A stretch of DNA of 64,000 bases from LiPW-15 sp964530925 (GCA_964530925.1 CAZHBZ010000001.1:1-64000), one strand, 5' to 3'; shown: positions 7,848 through 16,245, counted from the stretch's first letter. The notes: generated from the letters alone by a model not told the origin. Numbers and translations: made by a program.

Positions 7848-8120
7848 CTAAACAACGGAAACCATGGTTGCCTTTCTGCGATTCCCATCGAACTTGGCTT
7901 TCATCGTCATAGTGAACTTAACGATGCCATTTTTCATCGCGAAGATTGTGTCATCGCCGGCGAGCTTAACATTTTTACCCGGAAGATAATGGGTTCCGCG
8001 CTGGCGAAGGATTATTTGCCCAACCATCGCTTTCTGTCCGTCTTGGATTTTTACGCCCAGTCTCTTGGCCCGAGAATCGCGGCCTAATTTTGTAGAGCCA
8101 AGCGCTTTTGTATGTGCCAT
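7848..8120 (-). CDS. rpmA: Ribosomal protein L27
   Basis: bL27, 90 aa. The N-terminal tail MAHTKALGSTKLGRDSRAKRLGVK matches the family tail that reaches the peptidyl-transferase centre (usual MAHKKAGGSTRNGRDS). The core GQIILRQRGTHYLPGKNV is clear. L21 (rplU), its usual partner, is not adjacent. No SD is seen; the upstream sequence is AT-rich. Confidence 0.95.
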   Translation of the reverse strand: MAHTKALGSTKLGRDSRAKRLGVKIQDGQKAMVGQIILRQRGTHYLPGKNVKLAGDDTIFAMKNGIVKFTMTMKAKFDGNRRKATMVSVV

Positions 8121-8269
8121 ATTTGTCTAAAATTTATTTATAAATTTTAGCTACAAATATGAGCATCCCGCTGTTTCGCTCGCGAAACGGGCGGGGTAGC
8201 CGTATTTATAGCTATCCTTGCGTCAAACAGAAACGCAACGTTCATCTATTCTATGCTATAGTTAAAATC

Positions 8270-8449
8270 ATGTCAATCTTCAGGGAAGAGGGGAGCGGGA
8301 AGACTTTGTTCAATAAACAGATGGCTTTTTGGGCCGTATTGGCTGTTTTAGCCCTAGTTTTGAGCTTTTATATCGGGGAGCTTTACGGGAAAAAGAATTC
8401 GCGTTCTCCGATAATTATTGAGAAGTGTTCCACAACCGCTAACCTTTAA
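8270..8449 (+). CDS. Short membrane-anchored protein, unrecognised (59 aa)
   Basis: The frame opens at 8159, but the first 37 codons have no protein-like character and the ATG at 8270 follows a TATAGT/TAAAAT-type -10 region. The product has one membrane helix (about residues 19-38), then GELYGKKNSRSPIIIEKC. That anchor resembles the start of larger CPR membrane proteins, so it may be a truncated version of one. No function is assigned. Confidence 0.4.
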   Translation: MSIFREEGSGKTLFNKQMAFWAVLAVLALVLSFYIGELYGKKNSRSPIIIEKCSTTANL

Positions 8450-8462
8450 TAGCTTCGGCGGC

Positions 8463-8491
8463 TTGACGAAAAAATAGGAACGGGGTATCTT
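8463..8491 (+). promoter_or_regulatory. Promoter of the 8527 gene
   Basis: TTGACG (8463-8468), a 17-bp spacer and TATCTT (8486-8491), with a normal SD-bearing leader before the ATG at 8527. Confidence 0.65.
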
Positions 8492-8526
8492 TTTCAACAG
8501 TTCCAAATTGGAAAGGAGGGTCAAGG

Positions 8527-8766
8527 ATGCACATCAAGATTCGAGGATTCTGGGATAACCGCGGGAAGCGGTACTCAGCGACCCTGCATGTGAACGGGGT
8601 CGATATCTCCGGTTCTGACGGCAGGAATCCGACTGAGGCTGTCGGAAATTTGCTCCTCACTCGTCCCTATCTCTTTGGGACGACGATTCTCCCGGTTGAG
8701 GAAGCCGAAGAGCCTCCCGCGCCCGAACCCCCCGATTTCATTCCGGAAATTCAGTACGGTTGCTAA
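8527..8766 (+). CDS. Small SD-led orphan protein (79 aa)
   Basis: Unrecognised. A strong SD (AAAGGAGGG) stands eight bases before the ATG. The N-terminal 55 residues look like a small beta-rich domain (RGKRYSATLHVNGVDISGSDGRNPTEAVGNLL), and the C-terminus is an acidic, Pro-rich tail (EEAEEPPAPEPPDF). It has its own promoter and terminator, like the other SD-led small genes. No role can be inferred. Confidence 0.75.
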   Translation: MHIKIRGFWDNRGKRYSATLHVNGVDISGSDGRNPTEAVGNLLLTRPYLFGTTILPVEEAEEPPAPEPPDFIPEIQYGC

Positions 8767-8771
8767 CAAAC

Positions 8772-8796
8772 ATCCCCGCCATTCGGCGGGGTTTTA
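8772..8796 (+). terminator. Terminator of the 8527 gene
   Basis: CCCCGCC-ATTC-GGCGGGG followed by TTTTAATTTT. Confidence 0.85.
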
Positions 8797-8805
8797 ATTT
8801 TATAA

Positions 8806-8848
8806 CTAAATATAGCCGATACGTTTTAGCCACTCTTCATTCTCTCCC
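8806..8848 (-). pseudogene. Second copy of the nuclease C-terminal tail
   Basis: On the minus strand these bases encode ENEEWLKRIGYI and a stop, nearly the same as the true end of the nuclease gene at 8926 (ENEEWLKKVGYL and a stop). Nothing else of a second gene is present. The two tails are separated by a two-hairpin palindromic element. It is a gene-end duplicate, not a functional gene. Confidence 0.7.
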
Positions 8849-8914
8849 GATTCATCCTGCGCAAAGCGCAGTTGATGAATCGTGGATCCTCGACCCGATT
8901 ATTAATCGGGTCGG
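8849..8914. repeat. Two-hairpin palindromic element, copy 1
   Basis: Hairpin 1 has GATTCATC (8849-8856) pairing with GATGAATC (8874-8881) and an inner TGCGC/GCGCA stem. The linker is GTGGATCCTCG. Hairpin 2 has GACCCGATT (8892-8900) pairing with AATCGGGTC (8904-8912). Other copies lie at 20905, 57595 and 62822 with different stem sequences that still pair. Confidence 0.7.
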
Positions 8915-8925
8915 AACCACATATC

Positions 8926-9702
8926 TCATAGATATCCCACCTTCTTAAGCCATTCCTCGTTCTCCCACTCCCATAACCTCTTCGCCCCCAAAAAACCTTG
9001 AAAGTCGTTTTTCCAATAGGGGAATTCCTGAAGCTCCACAATGCCCTTTGTTTCACTCCAAACATGGACCTCGCAAGGCTTGGAACGTCCTCTTTTTACT
9101 TTTTCCCGTCCGCCCTTAGTCCTCATTGTCGCTCCGCAGACATTACAAACTTGCTGCTGATCAATGCGCAATATCCAGCGGGTTTGAATGTTCGGAAAAT
9201 CTTCGAGCAAAGCTTCTACATAAGCCGAAGTTTGCAAATTATAATCGCGGTAAATTCCTTGCGAGGTTTTGATGTCCAGTACGCCAAACTTCCCGTCCAT
9301 AAGCGCGAGCGCGTCTATTGTGCCGGCATAACGATGATCGGCATGCTTAATTCTCCTTTCTACCCACTCCGGAGCGGTTTGAATGTTTCGTGTTTCCACA
9401 AAATCCAAATAGGCCTGTACCGCTGGCGCGACCAAAGGATCAATTTGCGGAGTTTTCCCGAGCATCAGGGCTTCCACCGCCTCATGCACGAGCGTGCCTT
9501 CCTTAGCGGAATTTTCCGTACTCTCTTGCGCGGCTTTGAAGCTCTTCGCTTCGCCGTAAAAACGATAAAGGGCCGGTTTGGATTTTATGCCGACAATACG
9601 CGTAACCCGCGGATACCAGATGCCGTCAATCGTATAGCCGTTCTGCTCTTTATAATCTTCCTCGTTTTTATAGTTATCAAACATTTGGAATTCTAGATTC
9701 AA
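8926..9702 (-). CDS. PD-(D/E)XK (Cas4/RecB-like) nuclease
   Basis: A 258-residue protein with the RecB-family nuclease fold: motif I region EGTLVHEAVEAL, motif II in AGTIDALALMDGKFGVLDIKTS (Asp, Asp, Lys catalytic set) and motif III QTSAYVEAL. An inserted CxxC...C segment (CNVCGATMRTKGG...KPC) may hold zinc. It could process DNA ends in repair or recombination. No CRISPR array or helicase neighbour is present, so a Cas4 role is unlikely. Its last 12 codons are duplicated 75 bp downstream across a palindromic element. Confidence 0.8.
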   Translation of the reverse strand: MNLEFQMFDNYKNEEDYKEQNGYTIDGIWYPRVTRIVGIKSKPALYRFYGEAKSFKAAQESTENSAKEGTLVHEAVEALMLGKTPQIDPLVAPAVQAYLDFVETRNIQTAPEWVERRIKHADHRYAGTIDALALMDGKFGVLDIKTSQGIYRDYNLQTSAYVEALLEDFPNIQTRWILRIDQQQVCNVCGATMRTKGGREKVKRGRSKPCEVHVWSETKGIVELQEFPYWKNDFQGFLGAKRLWEWENEEWLKKVGYL

Positions 9703-9715
9703 ATTATATCCTTTT

Positions 9716-9744
9716 TTGCCATTCTTCTAAACATTGCCTATAAT
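9716..9744 (+). promoter_or_regulatory. Promoter of the 9781 zinc-ribbon gene
   Basis: TTGCCA (9716-9721), a 17-bp spacer and TATAAT (9739-9744). Confidence 0.7.
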
Positions 9745-9780
9745 CGTAAAAGTTCCATTTTAGCCCTTAAGGAGGGGATT

Positions 9781-9936
9781 ATGGCCGAAGACTGGGCCGG
9801 CAGAAAGGTTGTCTGCCCGAGATGCAAATCGGAAGATGTCGAATATCTTACCGACGAAGATCATGACGGCGGCGAATGTGAAGTCTTTCATTGTAAAAAG
9901 TGTGGAAAGCTGATTCACGTCGAGCTTCCGGATTAG
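9781..9936 (+). CDS. Small zinc-ribbon protein (51 aa), SD-led
   Basis: A 51-residue protein starting MAEDWAGRKVVCPRCKSEDV. Two CxxC pairs (CPRC and CKKC), 23 residues apart, form a classical zinc ribbon. The rest is acidic. An AAGGAGGGG SD stands before the ATG, a good promoter lies 37 bp upstream, and a hairpin terminator follows. Possible roles include protein or nucleic-acid binding, but nothing in the sequence decides this. It is part of the SD-led small-gene set. Confidence 0.8.
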   Translation: MAEDWAGRKVVCPRCKSEDVEYLTDEDHDGGECEVFHCKKCGKLIHVELPD

Positions 9937-9944
9937 GCAGAAGC

Positions 9945-9977
9945 AAAGCCAGGGGATAACGATTTCCCTGGCTTTTT
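9945..9977 (+). terminator. Terminator of the zinc-ribbon gene
   Basis: AAAGCCAGGG pairs with CCCTGGCTTT and is followed by a T run. Confidence 0.85.
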
Positions 9978-9986
9978 TACAATACT

Positions 9987-10117
9987 ACCTGTCGCACAAT
10001 ATACCTTTTGCGACAGGTATACCTGTCGCAACAAGGTAACCACGTTTAGCGACAGAAGAAATAACTAATCTGTCGCGGAATGTGGTTTTGCGACACTAGT
10101 ATGTATAGTGTCGCAGC
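9987..10117. repeat. TGTCGC/GCGACA alternating inverted-repeat array
   Basis: Seven copies of TGTCGC or its complement alternate over 130 bp. They form at least three nested or successive hairpins: ACCTGTCGCA/TGCGACAGGT (10-bp arms), CTGTCGC/GCGACAG, and TGTCGC/GCGACA, plus a further TGTCGC. No coding frame fits. The array ends 20 bp before an assembly gap, so it may continue into the gap. The stretch 9978-10364 holds no gene. Confidence 0.7.
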
Positions 10118-10137
10118 AACATTTACGGCAGATTATA

Positions 10138-10237
10138 NNNNNNNNNNNNNNNNNNNNNNNNNNNNNNNNNNNNNNNNNNNNNNNNNNNNNNNNNNNNNNN
10201 NNNNNNNNNNNNNNNNNNNNNNNNNNNNNNNNNNNNN
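10138..10237. other. Assembly gap (100 N)
   Basis: Exactly 100 N, a scaffolding placeholder. After it, 10238-10364 holds a short palindrome (CATAGCATATATGCTATG near 10259) and no gene. Confidence 0.98.
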
Positions 10238-10364
10238 TACGAATAGATCCTTGTAGCACATAGCATATATGCTATGCGAACCCACAAACAAACCATAAAC
10301 ATCTCCCTTATAATAATGTTTGCCTTTGTTTTACCCTTATTTGCCCCTAGGAGGCGTTTATACG

Positions 10365-10388
10365 AAAAAAGACGCCCTAGGGGGCGTC
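10365..10388 (-). terminator. Terminator of the 10402 gene
   Basis: On the minus strand GACGCCC-CCTA-GGGCGTC is followed by six T residues. Confidence 0.85.
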
Positions 10389-10401
10389 TAAATGTTGATC
10401 T

Positions 10402-10713
10402 TCAATTCGGATTTCTGTTCGCCGGACCGTCCGCAGGAACCTCGCTGCCATCTTGTCCATCCAGGATCTCGCCGGTAACACCGGAAACTTCTTTGCACTC
10501 CGAAAAATCTTTCTTCTTTAGATCTTCGACGGTCGCCGCGATATCGAGAACGAATTGATTCACCGGACAATCGAAGTCGCAGTTTCCCAAGAAAACAAGA
10601 TACGTGTCTTCCGTGAGCCAGATCGCGTTCACGTGGGTCATGTTTTCACCGCAGTTGCACTTGGGCCCCAGCGGCCTCATCCGAGTATAGCCGGGCTTAG
10701 ACGTATCCGCCAT
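10402..10713 (-). CDS. Small SD-led orphan protein with paired cysteines (103 aa)
   Basis: Unrecognised. An AAAAGGAG SD precedes the ATG. The N-terminal half carries CNC (residues about 19-21) and CDFDC (about 45-49), a spacing that could bind a metal. The C-terminal 45 residues are acidic and polar (EDLKKKDFSEC, DGQDGSEVPADGP) and probably disordered. It has its own terminator. No close family is apparent. Confidence 0.7.
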   Translation of the reverse strand: MADTSKPGYTRMRPLGPKCNCGENMTHVNAIWLTEDTYLVFLGNCDFDCPVNQFVLDIAATVEDLKKKDFSECKEVSGVTGEILDGQDGSEVPADGPANRNPN

Positions 10714-10775
10714 AAAAACTCCTTTTCCCGGGATAGCAAATGCTTATAAGAGTTTCACACTTATACGCCCCAAGG

Positions 10776-11108
10776 TCAAATGAGTCCGGCAAAGAAACCG
10801 AAGAAGGCCTTAACTAGACCAAAAACTTTTCCCAAAATCCACAAAATCCCGTTTATAAGTTTGAATAATTCGGTCGCGTTGCCGACTATCTTCAAGATAA
10901 TGCCGGCAAAATAAGACAAAACGGATTTGATTATCCCGATAAGTCCCGTGAACAGGTTCGAGAAAAATACGACTCCCCTCTCCAAATAATCTTTAAAAAC
11001 ATTTTCGTTCACGTCTCCCAAAAGATTTAAAATTTCTTTTTGGAAAAGATAAATTATCGCGAGAGCGACGAGGATTAAAACTAAAGTTTGGATTATTTTT
11101 CCCTTCAT
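10776..11108 (-). CDS. Hydrophobic membrane protein, unrecognised (110 aa)
   Basis: An N-terminal helix (about 6-24) is followed by an amphipathic middle and a long, almost wholly hydrophobic C-terminal half with two or three possible helices (SVLSYFAGIILKIVG, LINGILWILGKVFGLVK). It starts one base after the stop of the M23 hydrolase gene, so it is very likely cotranslated with it and may act with it at the membrane. No known family was recognised. Confidence 0.65.
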   Translation of the reverse strand: MKGKIIQTLVLILVALAIIYLFQKEILNLLGDVNENVFKDYLERGVVFFSNLFTGLIGIIKSVLSYFAGIILKIVGNATELFKLINGILWILGKVFGLVKAFFGFFAGLI

Positions 11109-11109
11109 T

Positions 11110-12429
11110 CTAGAGATAACCTAGTGGATTTAAGTCTCCACCATAAGGCATTGGTCCGCAGCTCTTTGACGGGCTTATGCCTTCCGGATACTTAGCCGTG
11201 GCCGGCGGAATTGTGGCTGTGGCGAAAACCGAGAAGTGCAAATGCGGTCCGGTCGCATAGCCGGTCTTACCGGAATAGCCTATAACCTGCCCTCTTTCTA
11301 CTTTTTGTCCCGGGGAAACTATATATTTTGAAAGATGGCCATAAAGGGTGGTCAAATTATTTTCGTGTTTTATCAACACAAATTTTCCGTAAGCGCCTTT
11401 GTAGCAGAACTTATCCTGATCTCCGGTCGCGAGCACAGTCCCTGATTCCGCCGCGAATATCGGAGTTCCAAGCGGTATGCCAAAGTCTATACCGTTATGC
11501 CATTTGCCCTTATATCCGTATGCCGCGAAAGCCGTCGCTCCATATGATTGTGTGCAATTTTGAACATCACATTTCGTTGTTTGTGATGCCATCGTTCCTT
11601 TTATGGGCATCCCCAAAATCCCGGAAGAAAGCGGCGGCAAAAACTTTGGATCAACCTTGCTTCGAAGCTGCGCGTCCATAGCCTCCACTTCATTCGCGAT
11701 ATCTTCCTGAAGTTTTTTCAGTTCGGCCAGCTGTTTCTGATAAACACTTTCCTTTTCCTTGGTCTGACTAAGAAGCGTGGCTCTTTCTTGCTTTGTTTCC
11801 TCGGTTATTTGTTTACGATTTTTCAAATTTTCCTCGTGATAAACAAGTTCTTTATGTTTGACTCCGAGATCTTCCATTTTTTGCTGATATTGGTCCTTGA
11901 GCTCCTTAAGCGCCTGGATGTCCACGACAAGCTGTGAGCGGATATCCTCGAGAGACTTGGTTGCCAAAAGACCCTCGCTTATGGTTTTGTTCTCCAAAAA
12001 TATCATAAGAGTGTTTTTGTCCTGATTCCGCTGCAACTCTCTAAAAAGATCGGAAATGGAACTGCTTTTCTGGCTAATGGAGGCCTCAATTTCTTCGACA
12101 TCCATATCGATAGAATTGATTTCGTAATTTATTTTTTGCGCGTTCACCTTGTCGGCTTGAATATTTAGATCCAATTGTTTTAGGGATGTATCCAAAGTTT
12201 TTACTTCTTTTTGAAGCGTGCTTTTTTGACCCTGAACGTCTTTCAGGGTGTTCTGGGTCGTCTGAATAGCCTGATTCAGGGTTTCAAGCTGTTTGGATCT
12301 GTCTTTTATCTGCTGTTCCAGCTCTTCACGCGTTTGCGGCGCGGTTGTCGCGCTCAAAGAATTGGACGGACCCATAATAATTACAAGGGTAGCAATTACG
12401 CAAAAAGTCTTTTTCAAAAGATCTATCAT
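11110..12429 (-). CDS. Secreted murein hydrolase with coiled coil and M23 domain (EnvC-like)
   Basis: A 439-residue exported protein. A signal peptide (ending near SNSLSA) is followed by a long coiled coil (about 35-260, with heptads such as QQIKDRSKQLETLNQAIQ), and a C-terminal M23 domain with HNGIDFG (metal ligands His and Asp) and GPHLHF. Zinc-ligand motifs are intact, so it may be an active endopeptidase rather than only an activator. The frame extends upstream to 12591 inside gltX, but the ATG at 12429, seven bases after the gltX stop, starts the signal peptide. It probably splits septal peptidoglycan during division. Confidence 0.9.
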   Translation of the reverse strand: MIDLLKKTFCVIATLVIIMGPSNSLSATTAPQTREELEQQIKDRSKQLETLNQAIQTTQNTLKDVQGQKSTLQKEVKTLDTSLKQLDLNIQADKVNAQKINYEINSIDMDVEEIEASISQKSSSISDLFRELQRNQDKNTLMIFLENKTISEGLLATKSLEDIRSQLVVDIQALKELKDQYQQKMEDLGVKHKELVYHEENLKNRKQITEETKQERATLLSQTKEKESVYQKQLAELKKLQEDIANEVEAMDAQLRSKVDPKFLPPLSSGILGMPIKGTMASQTTKCDVQNCTQSYGATAFAAYGYKGKWHNGIDFGIPLGTPIFAAESGTVLATGDQDKFCYKGAYGKFVLIKHENNLTTLYGHLSKYIVSPGQKVERGQVIGYSGKTGYATGPHLHFSVFATATIPPATAKYPEGISPSKSCGPMPYGGDLNPLGYL

Positions 12430-12436
12430 TGTTCGT

Positions 12437-13876
12437 TTACGGAAGTTTTTTGATTGCTTTTTCAACGCGGCGAAGCGTTTCTTCTTTGCCCAAAGTTTCC
12501 GCGATAGAAATCGGATCCGGCGAAGTTTTCTGTCCGGAAAGGGATACCCGAAGCGGCCAGAAGACGACTCCCCTGCCAAGCTTCTCGGCAAGCGGAGCTA
12601 AGGCGTCGCCTATCTTTTCTTTGGTAAATTCGCCGCTTTCAATACTCTCGAAAACCTCTTGCGTCGCAAGAAGCGATTCTTTTATCTTTTCTATAGGCTC
12701 CTTATTCCAAACGAGCAATCCCCACTCGTAGGCAGGCAATTCGAAAAAGAATCCAGCGATATCGGTAAACTCCCTTAGTGTCCGAAGTCTGTCTTTTTGC
12801 ACTTCCACAATCTTAAGTAAAATTTTCTCGTCCACCTCGCCGAACTTTGGAGTAACGTACGGCTTAAGAAGCGCGGTTAACTTTTCCGTTTCCATAGAAC
12901 GAATATGTTCGCTATTAAGCCAGGAAAGTTTTTCTTCATTCCAAATCGCGCCGGCTTTTTGAACGCGTTTTAAATCAAAAGCTTCGATTAAGTCCGGAAT
13001 CTTAAACACTTCGCGGTCCCCCTTCGGATGCCATCCCAAAAGAACGAGGAAGTTTACCATCGCCTCCGGCAGATATCCTTGCTTCTCATATTCGATAAGC
13101 GAAGTTTCCGCGTAGCGTTTGGAAAGTTTGCTCCGATCGGCCGAAAGAATAAGCGGCAAATGCGCGAATGTCGGCTCTGAGAAACCCAAAGCCTTTCCGA
13201 AAAGTATTTGCTTTGGAGTATTCGAAAGATGGTCTTCGCCTCTTATGACGTGAGTTATTTTCATAAGTTCATCGTCGACGACTACCGCGAAATTATAAAG
13301 CGGTGAACGAAGATCTTTTGCTATTGGAATATCTCCGAAGAGAGACGCGTCGAAACTCACCGTTCCGCGGATCATGTCTTTAAATTCAACTTTTACTTCC
13401 GGGGTTTTAAACCGAATCAATTCCGGTTTGCGATCGGTCGGCGGCGATTCCAAGTTTCTGCAGCGCCCGCTATATTTCGGAGGCAAACCTTGCGCTATCA
13501 TCGCCCCCTTCTGCGCCTCAAGCTCCTCTTTGGCGCAATAGCAATAATAAGCCTTTCCGGATTCCAAAAGCTCTTTCAGATATTTTTCGTAAATTGGTTC
13601 GCGTTCGCTCTGACGATATGGTCCGTATTCTCCGCCCACGTCAGGGCCTTCGTCCCAATCAAGTCCAAGCCAGCGCAAGGACTCGAGTATCCCCTCCTCG
13701 TATTCCTTTTTAGAGCGTTCCTTATCTGTATCTTCTATCCGCAGGACAAAAACGCCTTTTTGCTGGCGCGCAAAAACCCAGTTAAAAAGCGCGGTTCTGG
13801 CGCTTCCCAGGTGAAAGGGCCCTGTGGGGCTCGGAGCAAACCGAACCCGGACCGATTTTTGTGGTTTCGGCTCCAT
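12437..13876 (-). CDS. gltX: Glutamyl-tRNA synthetase
   Basis: Class I aminoacyl-tRNA synthetase of 479 residues. The HIGH motif appears as HLGS in GPFHLGSARTALFNW, and the KMSKS motif as KLSKR. The N-terminal RVRFAPSPTG is typical. It is likely non-discriminating in organisms lacking GlnRS, but the window does not show whether glnS exists. A TATACT lies six bases before the ATG, suggesting a leaderless message. The M23 hydrolase gene follows with a 7-bp gap. Confidence 0.97.
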   Translation of the reverse strand: MEPKPQKSVRVRFAPSPTGPFHLGSARTALFNWVFARQQKGVFVLRIEDTDKERSKKEYEEGILESLRWLGLDWDEGPDVGGEYGPYRQSEREPIYEKYLKELLESGKAYYCYCAKEELEAQKGAMIAQGLPPKYSGRCRNLESPPTDRKPELIRFKTPEVKVEFKDMIRGTVSFDASLFGDIPIAKDLRSPLYNFAVVVDDELMKITHVIRGEDHLSNTPKQILFGKALGFSEPTFAHLPLILSADRSKLSKRYAETSLIEYEKQGYLPEAMVNFLVLLGWHPKGDREVFKIPDLIEAFDLKRVQKAGAIWNEEKLSWLNSEHIRSMETEKLTALLKPYVTPKFGEVDEKILLKIVEVQKDRLRTLREFTDIAGFFFELPAYEWGLLVWNKEPIEKIKESLLATQEVFESIESGEFTKEKIGDALAPLAEKLGRGVVFWPLRVSLSGQKTSPDPISIAETLGKEETLRRVEKAIKKLP

Positions 13877-13949
13877 ATTTGGAGTATAACATGCCGGTTT
13901 AGGCCTTTAAATAGGCATTTTAAGCCCCAAAAATGGCCTATAACGAGCC

Positions 13950-15095
13950 TTAAGCAAGCTTAAAGACTTCCGCCGCAATCAGCTCGGCGGCCTGCGGTTT
14001 AGCGAAATTTAAGGCGGCTTGGGACATAGCCTTAGGCAGGTCTCCCCCGTCTATGAGCCTCCTTATTTGGGAAATTAAAATATTAGGAGAAATATTGGAC
14101 TCTTCGGTTACATAGGCCGCGCCGGACTGGGCGTAGGCGTAGGCATTTTCCCGCTGATGGTCCCCGGCAGATGTGGGAAGCGGAATGAGTATGGATGGCT
14201 TGCCGAACGCGGCAATTTCAAAAATAGTGCTCCCGGACCGGCCTACTATGAGATCCGCGGCGGAAAGCGCGTAGGTCAACTCCTTCCCTTCGAGAAACGA
14301 AACAGGCTTATAGCGGCTTTTCGCTTCCGCGGAAACCGCAACGTCCACCAATGTCGCCTGGGAAATTTTTTGCACCAACTGATAATTGGCCGCGCCGGTT
14401 TGATGTAATATTTGAACCTCTCCGATGATATCTTTTAAAATTGAGATTATAAGATCGTTAACGCTTTCCGAGCCCTGCGATCCGCCCAAGACCAAGACCA
14501 AGGGCAGGTCGGATGAAAAACCAAGAGCCTCTTTCGCGGCTCCGCTTTCCAATTTTTGCTGAAGAATGGATGGCCGCACCGGATTTCCGGTCAAAATAGT
14601 TTTTCCGGCGACAAAATATTTCGACACAGATGGATAACTGATAGCTATTCTTTTTGAAAAGCGGGCGGATAGAAGATTGGTAAGCCCGGGATAAGCGTCG
14701 GACTCATGTATCATAACCGGAACTCTATGGAACCAGGCCGCCAAAACAACCTGTAAAGCCCCGGGGCCTCCTTTGGAAAAAACTTCATCGGGCATTATAA
14801 AATAAATCTTAAGGAAGGCCTGAATGAGGCCGATGAATATTTTCGGGATATCAATTAAGTACGCGAAGGAAAAATACCTCCGGAGTTTTCCGGTAGATAT
14901 TTTATGCATTTTAATACCCGCCGCTTTTATCTCCGCTTCGAATTTCCCCGGCGCCCCGACAAAATGAAGTTCTAAAAGATAGCCGTTTTTTTCGAATATT
15001 TTTTTTAGCTCTTCGGAAACTGCGAGAAGCGGATAAATATGCCCAGCGGTTCCTCCGCCCGCGAGAACAATTCTATATTTTTTTGTACGCGCCAT
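13950..15095 (-). CDS. murG: UDP-GlcNAc:undecaprenyl-PP-MurNAc-pentapeptide GlcNAc transferase
   Basis: Makes lipid II from lipid I at the inner face of the membrane. The 381-residue protein has the GT28 donor/acceptor pair of Rossmann domains: an N-terminal glycine loop GGGTAGHIYPLLAV and a C-terminal nucleotide region (VLGGSQGSESVND, GRSGSTIFEIAAFGKPSILIP). It follows ftsW on the same strand, as in the common dcw arrangement (ftsW-murG). The spacer repeat at 15097-15132 separates the two genes. Confidence 0.96.
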   Translation of the reverse strand: MARTKKYRIVLAGGGTAGHIYPLLAVSEELKKIFEKNGYLLELHFVGAPGKFEAEIKAAGIKMHKISTGKLRRYFSFAYLIDIPKIFIGLIQAFLKIYFIMPDEVFSKGGPGALQVVLAAWFHRVPVMIHESDAYPGLTNLLSARFSKRIAISYPSVSKYFVAGKTILTGNPVRPSILQQKLESGAAKEALGFSSDLPLVLVLGGSQGSESVNDLIISILKDIIGEVQILHQTGAANYQLVQKISQATLVDVAVSAEAKSRYKPVSFLEGKELTYALSAADLIVGRSGSTIFEIAAFGKPSILIPLPTSAGDHQRENAYAYAQSGAAYVTEESNISPNILISQIRRLIDGGDLPKAMSQAALNFAKPQAAELIAAEVFKLA

Positions 15096-15096
15096 G

Positions 15097-15132
15097 TTAA
15101 TAGTTTAGAGGTTTTAGATTATAGGTTAAAGG
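15097..15132. repeat. Low-complexity spacer before murG
   Basis: AT-rich TAGTTTAGAGGTTTTAGATT units between ftsW and murG, a member of the dispersed spacer family. It contains TATAAT on the minus strand. Confidence 0.4.
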
Positions 15133-15135
15133 GGG

Positions 15136-16245
15136 TTAGCCTGTATATTTTGAAATATTTAGGGAGATACCGCCCATAGTCATAAAGATAGCGAGCGCAG
15201 TTCCTCCGTAGCTTATAAACGGCAACGGTACTCCGGTTAAAGGCAAAAGCCCCGAGATAGCGCCCATGTTCACGATAGATTGCAACGCGATGATAGACCC
15301 GAAGCCTACCAACATATTCCTTCCGAATTTATCGCGCGCTTTTTTCGCGAGCCAGAATAAACGAAAAACAAGCATGCCGAAAAGTATTGTAATCAGTCCG
15401 GTTCCCAAAAATCCCATCTCCTGGCCCACCACCGCGAAAATTGAGTCGTCGATGACCGCAGGCAGATAATTCACTTTTGCCATGGACTTCCCGTAGCCCA
15501 TGCCGAAAGCGCCTCCGGAACCCAGAGCTATAAGCGCCTGGTTCACATGATAATTTATAGTCTGGGTATTTGATGATTTATCCAAAAAACCCACGATTCT
15601 TTTCATCCTGTATGGCGTGAAATATATAAGCGAAGCGAGGATAACGATGACAAGCCCGGCAGCCATAAAAATATATTTCCATTCCGCCCCGCTTAAAAAA
15701 TAAACTATTCCGGCCGAAGCAAGAAGAATTATAACTGTGCTGGTAGCCGGCTGAAGAAAGAGCATTCCGGCCATAATTCCCGAAGCTATAAGAAAAGGGA
15801 GAAATCCGCCCCAAAAGCTCGCTGTACGCTTTGCTTGGCCCCCAACCCAGGCGGAAATATAGATTATGAAAGTAAGCTTCAAAAGCTCCGCGGGCTGGAA
15901 GGAAATCGGTCCGAATTCAAGCCAGCGGCTCGCCCCTCCGCTTGAAAGACCGAATTTGGTAAAAACCAAAGTTAGAAGCGCGAGGTTAAAAATGAAAAGC
16001 GGAAAGGCTATTTTTTTAAAATTTTGGTATGGAAAGAAAAAAGAAAAAATAAGTCCGATTGCTCCCGGCAATAGCCCGTAAAGCGCCTGATGTTTTAAGT
16101 AGTAATAACTATCGCCGAATTTTATACGCCCAAGTTCCGAAGAAGCGCTCGCCAAAATAAATAATCCACCGAGGACAAGCAGGGCCAAGAGCGCCATTAA
16201 AAATATATCCGGTTTGCGCCCGGGTTTTGCTCCTTTAAAAACCAT
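15136..16245 (-). CDS. ftsW: Lipid II polymerase, SEDS family (FtsW-type)
   Basis: A polytopic membrane protein of 369 residues with about ten helices. The SEDS signatures are clear: a GGASRWLEFGPISFQPAELLK loop, the DDSIFAVVGQEMGFLG segment and the C-terminal GVPLPFISYGGTA. SEDS proteins polymerise glycans with a class B PBP. The murG neighbour supports FtsW rather than RodA. Its start overlaps the end of the upstream amidohydrolase gene by 11 bp, so the two are translationally coupled. Confidence 0.95.
   Translation of the reverse strand: MVFKGAKPGRKPDIFLMALLALLVLGGLFILASASSELGRIKFGDSYYYLKHQALYGLLPGAIGLIFSFFFPYQNFKKIAFPLFIFNLALLTLVFTKFGLSSGGASRWLEFGPISFQPAELLKLTFIIYISAWVGGQAKRTASFWGGFLPFLIASGIMAGMLFLQPATSTVIILLASAGIVYFLSGAEWKYIFMAAGLVIVILASLIYFTPYRMKRIVGFLDKSSNTQTINYHVNQALIALGSGGAFGMGYGKSMAKVNYLPAVIDDSIFAVVGQEMGFLGTGLITILFGMLVFRLFWLAKKARDKFGRNMLVGFGSIIALQSIVNMGAISGLLPLTGVPLPFISYGGTALAIFMTMGGISLNISKYTG

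Noticed and set aside
8998..9696. A 232-codon open frame on the + strand
   Set aside because: Antisense shadow of the PD-(D/E)XK nuclease.
9987..10117. CRISPR array
   Set aside because: Units are 6-10 bp, alternate in orientation and have irregular spacing; no cas genes are present.
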